Assembly (NCBI GenBank): GCA_018366035.1
Contig: JAGZIW010000002.1
Coordinates: 186,001-250,000, forward strand
Reading direction: 5' to 3'
From: Butyricicoccus pullicaecorum
GTDB taxonomy: Bacteria > Bacillota > Clostridia > Oscillospirales > Butyricicoccaceae
DNA: 64,000 nucleotides
Program-made: the position numbers and the translations under genes
Notes under the pieces: model-generated
What the model was told of the DNA's origin: nothing
What the model saw: the letters and a program-made list of their open reading frames with translations, nothing else
Database searches by the model: none
In this document: piece by piece, positions 59,507 through 64,000 of the stretch
Layout of the letters: the number at the start of each line of letters is the position of its first letter
How positions within the stretch are numbered: the stretch's first letter is position 1

Positions 59507-60637
59507 CTAATTTTCTTCCTTTTCAAAACCAAACAACGCACGGACAAACTCCATACAGCGCATCAGAAAGCCTTGCTTGGGGGGCAGCTGCTCAATATCC
59601 CGCTCATATGTCAGGGTATCGGTTCGCAGCACTGTATCGCCTATCTGATATACGATTTCACCGTAATAATCCCCCTGTACCGCAGGTGCATACACGAACC
59701 GTCTGCCGCGATAAGTCGTTTCGATCTGTTCCCGTTCCTCTGGTGCAAGCCAAACCTCTACCGTCCGGTCCGCACAGAGAGATGCCGTCTGTTCAGTACC
59801 CCCCTCCACAGGAACCTCCCCCACTACCTCACCGCTTTCATGCAGGACGACGGGCTCATATTGTGCAAATGCGGCGTCTAACAGTTCTGCATGATCTTTC
59901 CAGTCATCTGGATCATTCAGTGTTACGGCGACCAGCGTACGCCCGTTACGCTCTGCTGCCGAAACCAGACATCTTCCACACTTTTTGGTAAAGCCGGTTT
60001 TTACGCCAATGGCGCCATCATAAAGTTTTAGCATCTTATTATGATTGGTCATTACACGCCCTGCACGATTTGTACTCCATGTGCCGACGATTTCACGAAA
60101 ATCCGGATTTTTAAGGGCTTCTGCCGTCAGCTGTGCAAGTTCCTGCGCAGTCGTATGATGATTTTCTCCATCTAATCCATTCGGATTTTCAAAATGCGTG
60201 TTAACCAATCCCAACTCTGCTGCCTTGTCATTCATTTTCCTGACAAACTGCTCCTGCCCGCCACATTCTCCTGCAATAGCAAGCGCAGCATCGTTGCCGC
60301 TCATGAGCATAAGCCCATAAAGTGTGTCACGTATTGTAAGCTTCTCCCCTGATTTCAAATACATGGAAGAACCTTCTGTTTGTGTATATTCTGGTTTCAC
60401 GGTATAAACGCGGTCCAAGTCGCCCTGCTCTATCGCACAAAGCGCTGTCATGATTTTTGTAGTTGATGCCATCGGCAGTACCTGCTGCGCCTGATGCGCA
60501 AAACGCACAGCACCTGTATCTGCATCGATTACAACTGCACTCTGCGCACTGAGCGCTTTTGCCTGTGTACTAAGAGAAACCGCAAGGAAAACGGTCACCC
60601 ATATCATATGTCTCGCCAGCCGTCTGCATACCTGCAT
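59507..60637 (-). CDS. dacF: D-alanyl-D-alanine carboxypeptidase (DacF/PBP5 family)
   Basis: A 376-residue S11-family penicillin-binding protein that trims the peptidoglycan stem peptide. A signal peptide (HMIWVTVFLAVSLSTQAKA, residues ~10-28) leads it outside. Catalytic motifs: SxxK in PMASTTKIMTAL near 55, SGN in LMSGNDAALAIAGE near 112 and KTG in AIGVKTGFTKKCGRC near 212. The C-terminal domain and tail (FVRALFGFEKEEN) match membrane-anchored forms. GGGAGGGATCGC precedes the ATG. Confidence 0.95.
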   Translation of the reverse strand: MQVCRRLARHMIWVTVFLAVSLSTQAKALSAQSAVVIDADTGAVRFAHQAQQVLPMASTTKIMTALCAIEQGDLDRVYTVKPEYTQTEGSSMYLKSGEKLTIRDTLYGLMLMSGNDAALAIAGECGGQEQFVRKMNDKAAELGLVNTHFENPNGLDGENHHTTAQELAQLTAEALKNPDFREIVGTWSTNRAGRVMTNHNKMLKLYDGAIGVKTGFTKKCGRCLVSAAERNGRTLVAVTLNDPDDWKDHAELLDAAFAQYEPVVLHESGEVVGEVPVEGGTEQTASLCADRTVEVWLAPEEREQIETTYRGRRFVYAPAVQGDYYGEIVYQIGDTVLRTDTLTYERDIEQLPPKQGFLMRCMEFVRALFGFEKEEN

Positions 60638-60659
60638 TGCGATCCCTCCCGCCTGCTGA

Positions 60660-60695
60660 TAAAGAAAACCTACTCATGAAGCATATGAGTAGGTT
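60660..60695 (-). terminator. Terminator after ytfJ
   Basis: A perfect 11-bp stem AACCTACTCAT / ATGAGTAGGTT (60667-60677 and 60685-60695), followed on the minus strand by TTTCTTTATC. Confidence 0.78.
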
Positions 60696-60729
60696 CCCAA
60701 AATTATACAGCAGAAATGGGAGTTTGGCT

Positions 60730-61167
60730 TCAGTTTTCTGGTGTTTCGGATTTATCGCTTGGAATCTCGGCTTCTCCGCCGTTTCGCTTTGCAAAAAAGC
60801 TGGATACCTTGCCAACTGCTCCCGGAATCATTTCTACCAGACGGTCAGCCGTATTGACTGCCTGTGCATTGATACCAACAACATGCGTGCCTTCTGTTGG
60901 AGAAATGACCAGAAAGCAAATCGGTGTGACCGTCACCCCCGCACCGCCGCCGCCGCCAAAACACAAAGGTGTATTTTCACGAGCATGACGTGCCTGATAA
61001 TCGCTTCCACCTGAGCCAAAGCCAAAGGTCACGCGAGAAACCGGAATGACTGTTGTGCCGTCGGGCGTTGTAATGGGCGTTCCAACAGTTGTGTCCACGT
61101 CCACCATACTCTTGATTTTTTCCATTGTCTCCGTCATTAAATCTTGAATCGGATGATGCTCACTCAT
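60730..61167 (-). CDS. ytfJ: GerW/YtfJ family sporulation protein
   Basis: A 145-residue protein with the YtfJ pattern: HPIQDLMTETMEKIKSMVDVDTTVGTPI, VIPVSRVTFGFGSGGSDY near 55 and a glycine run GGGGGAGVTVTPICFLVI near 90. In B. subtilis GerW is needed for germination through the amino-acid receptor pathway. It overlaps the DUF2953 gene by 8 bases; the ytfI-ytfJ pairing is the same in Bacillus. Confidence 0.94.
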   Translation of the reverse strand: MSEHHPIQDLMTETMEKIKSMVDVDTTVGTPITTPDGTTVIPVSRVTFGFGSGGSDYQARHARENTPLCFGGGGGAGVTVTPICFLVISPTEGTHVVGINAQAVNTADRLVEMIPGAVGKVSSFFAKRNGGEAEIPSDKSETPEN

Positions 61168-61774
61168 AATATTTCGCCTCCACAGACTGTGTTTGTTTGA
61201 CTATATGATAGAGTTTACGCCCATGCCGAACCACTGGCCCAATCATGCGAATGGGGCGGAAAGAACAGCTGAAGCATAAATCATATTGCGTTGCATTGCC
61301 TTCAAAATCGCCATCTATTTGCACATTAAAATCACGAATTTGAAAGTTTTCCACAAGGAATGGATACACCATACCCGTGAGTGCGGATAGTCCGCCAAGA
61401 TACATACCTGTTTTCGACGCATCTCCGGTTGCAAGCAGCAGCTGAACGCAGAGTACATCAATACGCAGCCGGTCCTTGACGTCCTCCAAAAAAGAGAGCA
61501 GTTCACAGATCAGTTCTCCCCAGTCCCAATCCGGCAGTTCAAACGTATCCGGTTCTTCCGTCTTTGGCTTATCAGTTTTTGATTTGGGATCTTTTGCAGG
61601 TTTTGCAAGCTTGCCGAGTTTCATCGTTTTACGCAGCAAGCCTACTTGTATACGAATCCAGCGTTCACCATTGCGCATCTGAACAGAAAACCCTATACAT
61701 ATACATAGCAATACAAAAACCAATACCAGACCAAGCGCTAACAAAATGCCGATACCAGCTGCAATTTTCGCCAC
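61160..61774 (-). CDS. DUF2953 (YtfI-like) membrane protein
   Basis: A 204-residue protein starting at a GTG (61774) with GGAG 8 bases upstream. One N-terminal membrane helix (IGILLALGLVLVFVLLCICIGF, residues ~7-28) and a soluble domain with a charged linker KDPKSKTDKPKTEEPDTFE near 60. The C-terminal DUF2953 domain includes GLSALTGMVYPFLVENFQIRDFNVQIDGDFEG near 140-170. It pairs with ytfJ as in Bacillus (ytfI-ytfJ), suggesting a sporulation role, not shown. 5 bases after scpB. Confidence 0.85.
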   Translation of the reverse strand: MAKIAAGIGILLALGLVLVFVLLCICIGFSVQMRNGERWIRIQVGLLRKTMKLGKLAKPAKDPKSKTDKPKTEEPDTFELPDWDWGELICELLSFLEDVKDRLRIDVLCVQLLLATGDASKTGMYLGGLSALTGMVYPFLVENFQIRDFNVQIDGDFEGNATQYDLCFSCSFRPIRMIGPVVRHGRKLYHIVKQTQSVEAKYYE

Positions 61775-61779
61775 GCCTG

Positions 61780-62322
61780 TCACTCCGTTTCTTCCATCTC
61801 CAGCTGCTCCTCGGGCTGCCATTCCGGTAATTCCGGCAGCTCTGCCAAGGCTGAAATCCCAAATGTGCGTAAAAATATGTCGGTTGTACGAAATAAAACC
61901 GGTCTGCCCGGGACGTCCAAATGCCCACAAGGCTCAATCATACCTTTTTCGAGCAAGCTTGCCACCGTGCCGCTGGAATCCACACCACGCAGCTGCTCAA
62001 TATAAGCACGTGTCACAGGCTGGCGGTAGGCAATGACGGTCAGAACCTCGAGTGCGGCATTAGAAAGCGCGGGTGGGCGGCGGCTCTCGGTTGCGCGCCG
62101 GACCGCATGGGCATAAGCCGATCTGGTACATAGCTGTACCTTATCCTCCATGCGTACCAATTCAATCCCGCTGCCACAGGTTTTATAATGCGCCTCCAAC
62201 GCATGCAAGGCATGAGCAACTGCGGCCGGCTCTGCATCTGCTGCCGCAATCAAACGGCTGACCGGCACGGCATCGCCCACAGCAAACAGAATGGCTTCCA
62301 GCGCGGCTTCCAATTGTGTCAT
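61780..62322 (-). CDS. scpB: Segregation and condensation protein B
   Basis: A 180-residue winged-helix kleisin partner of the SMC complex. QLEAALEAILFAVGDAVPVSRL at the N-terminus and ALEVLTVIAYRQPVTRAYIEQLRGVDSSGTVASLLEKGMIEPCG (residues ~88-132), then GRPVLFRTTDIFLRTFGI, are diagnostic. Overlaps scpA by 4 bases. Confidence 0.97.
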   Translation of the reverse strand: MTQLEAALEAILFAVGDAVPVSRLIAAADAEPAAVAHALHALEAHYKTCGSGIELVRMEDKVQLCTRSAYAHAVRRATESRRPPALSNAALEVLTVIAYRQPVTRAYIEQLRGVDSSGTVASLLEKGMIEPCGHLDVPGRPVLFRTTDIFLRTFGISALAELPELPEWQPEEQLEMEETE

Positions 62323-63044
62323 GCACTTTCTTCCTCCTCTGCCAGTGTCAATTCGATTTCATCGCCCTCACCGGTAATGAGAATACTTCTGCTCTTAGAC
62401 AGTTCCAGAACTGCCAAAAATGTCGCAACGACCTCAGAACGACTCTCGGCATGCTCGAACAAACTCAAAAAACGCAGCTTTGGCTCGCGCACCAGCCGAT
62501 TTCGTATTGCAGCAATCTGTGTATGCACAGGAACGGTCTCTCGCCCTACAATCCCGCGAAATGCCGATGCAGAAGGCGGTGTGCGTCTCTGTATCCGCTC
62601 TAAAATTGTATGGGCAGCACGTACAAGCTCTGCCGGAACATGATGATACTCTACCGGTGTTCCCGTCTCCTGTGGTTCTGGCGGCTTTGTCATACGGTCA
62701 CGTCCCGAATCCATCTGCTCCCGAAAATATGGAGTCATTTCTTTCATGCGCTGATACTCAATCAGCTGCTCCACAAGTTCCGCTCTCGGATCCTCCGCCG
62801 GCTCATTGTCCGGTTTTGGCAGCAGCATACGTGATTTGATATAGACGAGCTGTGCCGCCATAGCAATAAAATCTCCGGAAGCATCAAGATCGAAGCTCTG
62901 GGCACTATGCAGGATTTCCATATACTGTGCAAGAATAGAGGCAATCGGGATATCATAAATGGACACCTTATTTCGCGCAATCAGATGCAGCAGCAAATCC
63001 AAGGGACCGTCAAATTCCGCAAGATGAAAGGTCATTTGACTCAT
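62319..63044 (-). CDS. scpA: Segregation and condensation protein A (kleisin)
   Basis: A 241-residue kleisin that bridges SMC heads during chromosome condensation. FDGPLDLLLHLIARNKVSIYDIPIASILAQYMEIL (residues 9-43) is the N-terminal SMC-neck-binding helix region; FIAMAAQLVYIKSRMLLP near 60 follows, and the C-terminal winged helix contains VVATFLAVLELSKSRSI near 205. Overlaps the site-2 protease gene by 4 bases. Confidence 0.97.
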   Translation of the reverse strand: MSQMTFHLAEFDGPLDLLLHLIARNKVSIYDIPIASILAQYMEILHSAQSFDLDASGDFIAMAAQLVYIKSRMLLPKPDNEPAEDPRAELVEQLIEYQRMKEMTPYFREQMDSGRDRMTKPPEPQETGTPVEYHHVPAELVRAAHTILERIQRRTPPSASAFRGIVGRETVPVHTQIAAIRNRLVREPKLRFLSLFEHAESRSEVVATFLAVLELSKSRSILITGEGDEIELTLAEEEESA

Positions 63045-63709
63045 AGGAATGGAACCACCAATTTCATTGCAAGCCCAATTATCCAGCGTTCGACACCCAT
63101 AATCACGAAATCAAACAAACCGAAATATACAACAAAGATAACCGCAAGCAAAATCACAGACTGATACCGCTCCAGCTTTACCTGTACACTGTATGGCACA
63201 AACGCATTGAGCACACGAGAACCGTCCAGCGGCGGAATCGGAATCAAATTGAACACACCAAGTCCGACGGACAACGATGCAATATACGAAAAGAACAATG
63301 TTATCGTGCGCAAAAACATGGCATCTCCAGTCAGCTTATACCCCATAAGCAGCGTAATGACATAGCAGATGAGTGCAAGAATCAAGTTCGACACCGGACC
63401 TGCCAGCGCCACAAGCGCCATGCCAAGCTTTCGGTTTTTCATACGAAAGCCGGATACATTCACCGGAACCGGACGCGCCCAGCCAAAACCGAAAATCAAC
63501 ATGCAGATAAAGCCGACCGGATCGATATGCGCCATGGGATCGAGCGTCAATCTGCCCGCACGCTGTGCCGTGTGGTCACCCAAAGCGCGCGCTGCCCAGC
63601 CATGCGCACATTCATGTACGGTCAAACAAATAATGACTGCCGGCAACAGAAGGCAAAGCGTAACCAGAAAGCCGCGCATATCGCCTCGAAACAAAGGTTG
63701 AAGTAACAC
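63041..63709 (-). CDS. Site-2 protease family membrane metalloprotease (M50)
   Basis: A 222-residue polytopic membrane protein. The zinc motif HECAHGWAA (HExxH, near residue 32) lies in the first membrane helix; the second motif NLIPIPPLDGSRV (NPxxPLDG type) is near 160. GRLTLDPMAHIDPVGF near 53 is typical of the short rhomboid-independent S2P group found next to scpAB. Start chosen as GTG at 63709 because GGAGG lies 9 bases upstream; a TTG at 63739 would coincide with the transcription start. Confidence 0.92.
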   Translation of the reverse strand: MLLQPLFRGDMRGFLVTLCLLLPAVIICLTVHECAHGWAARALGDHTAQRAGRLTLDPMAHIDPVGFICMLIFGFGWARPVPVNVSGFRMKNRKLGMALVALAGPVSNLILALICYVITLLMGYKLTGDAMFLRTITLFFSYIASLSVGLGVFNLIPIPPLDGSRVLNAFVPYSVQVKLERYQSVILLAVIFVVYFGLFDFVIMGVERWIIGLAMKLVVPFL

Positions 63710-63744
63710 AGATAAATTCCTCCAGATATACTGATACAATTCCC

Positions 63745-63773
63745 ATTATAGAGGATAACATACCATTTTGCAA
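63745..63773 (-). promoter_or_regulatory. Promoter of the site-2 protease-scpAB-ytfJ operon
   Basis: TTGCAA (63768-63773), a 17-bp spacer and perfect TATAAT (63745-63750) on the minus strand. Start near 63738. Confidence 0.8.
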
Positions 63774-64000
63774 CGAAAAGCCAAAATTTAACAAACCATT
63801 GACAAATTTCGTCAAATCATAGAACAAAACCGTTCCGACTGAATGGCTGCGTTCGTCGAAAAACTGTGCTTTTTCGACAAGTCCGGTGTCCTCTGCGCAA
63901 AGCACTCTGGACGAAAAATGCCCAAAACCGCACACAAATGAGCGATTGCTCACTTTTTGCAAATTTTATGGGCGCATCGGCGCAATATGCCGTTTGGCAA
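63774..64000. other. Intergenic end of the window, inverted repeats only
   Basis: No gene can be supported. A 9-bp stem GTCGAAAAA / TTTTTCGAC (63855-63863 and 63870-63878) and a weaker GTCC...GGAC hairpin (63881-63914) are present. On the minus strand a frame from beyond the window end runs to a stop at 63950 (…RRCAHKICKK), and a + strand frame opens at 63938, but neither has supporting signals. Confidence 0.5.

Noticed and set aside
63612..63962. Minus-strand ORF of 116 codons at the window end
   Set aside because: It overlaps the site-2 protease gene out of frame and contains that gene's promoter.

Overview
The window looks like a chromosomal segment of an anaerobic, spore-forming Firmicute of class Clostridia with a mid-range G+C content, most likely from the Oscillospiraceae/Butyricicoccaceae neighbourhood. 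This rests on sporulation genes (yunB, ytfJ/GerW), the IspH-S1 fusion, rubrerythrin, the DUF512 protein next to der, gatCAB for indirect aminoacylation, and an oxygen-independent (cbi-type) cobalamin pathway. It is a gene-dense housekeeping region, almost entirely on the minus strand. There is no sign of prophage, insertion sequence, CRISPR or integrated element.

Layout. 1-6,069: the 3' end of a cysteine-rich unknown gene (+), a methyltransferase, rubrerythrin, a small DUF1540 protein (+), a lipid kinase, and htpG behind a perfect CIRCE operator. 6,070-7,239: an AI-2E-family permease. 7,373-29,841: a 23-gene tetrapyrrole/cobalamin operon with overlapping or nearly touching genes, driven by one strong sigma-A promoter and one cobalamin riboswitch with a terminator switch. 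It runs from glutamyl-tRNA (hemA, hemL, hemB, hemC, cobA-hemD) through corrin ring building (cbiK, cbiL, cbiH, cbiF, cbiG, cbiD, cbiJ, cbiET, cbiC) to amidation, adenosylation and nucleotide-loop assembly (cbiA, cobO, cbiP, cobD, cbiB, cobU, cobS, cobT). 29,842-30,369: an intergenic gap holding a candidate C-rich small RNA on the + strand.

30,368-36,676: murB-rapZ-whiA-dnaE. 36,748-42,060: yceD-rpmF-DUF512-der-plsY-gpsA. 42,155-43,126: a pseudouridine synthase (+). 43,133-43,587: a frameshifted pseudogene. 43,663-44,284: five tRNAs (Val, Asp, Phe, Gly, Cys) behind a promoter embedded in an inverted repeat. 44,309-46,295: yerC-methyltransferase-hslO. 46,382-53,125: yunB, then ligA-gatC-gatA-gatB followed by an orphan EF-Tu domain-II-like protein and a small broken ORF. 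53,208-58,605: rpiR-type regulator, FAD enzyme, cmk, plsC, ispH-S1. 58,664-63,773: site-2 protease, scpA, scpB, DUF2953, ytfJ, dacF, rluB. The last ~230 bases contain no gene I can support.

Most notable: (i) the candidate sRNA between the cobalamin riboswitch and dnaE, with a C6 apical loop and two copies of an anti-Shine-Dalgarno octamer; (ii) control of the whole heme-precursor branch by one B12 riboswitch; (iii) a CbiJ-SirC fusion and a second, stripped-down CobU-like protein in the operon; (iv) an 83-bp out-of-frame overlap that gives CobD a cysteine-rich tail; (v) CIRCE control of htpG; (vi) an orphan EF-Tu-domain-II-like protein after gatB.
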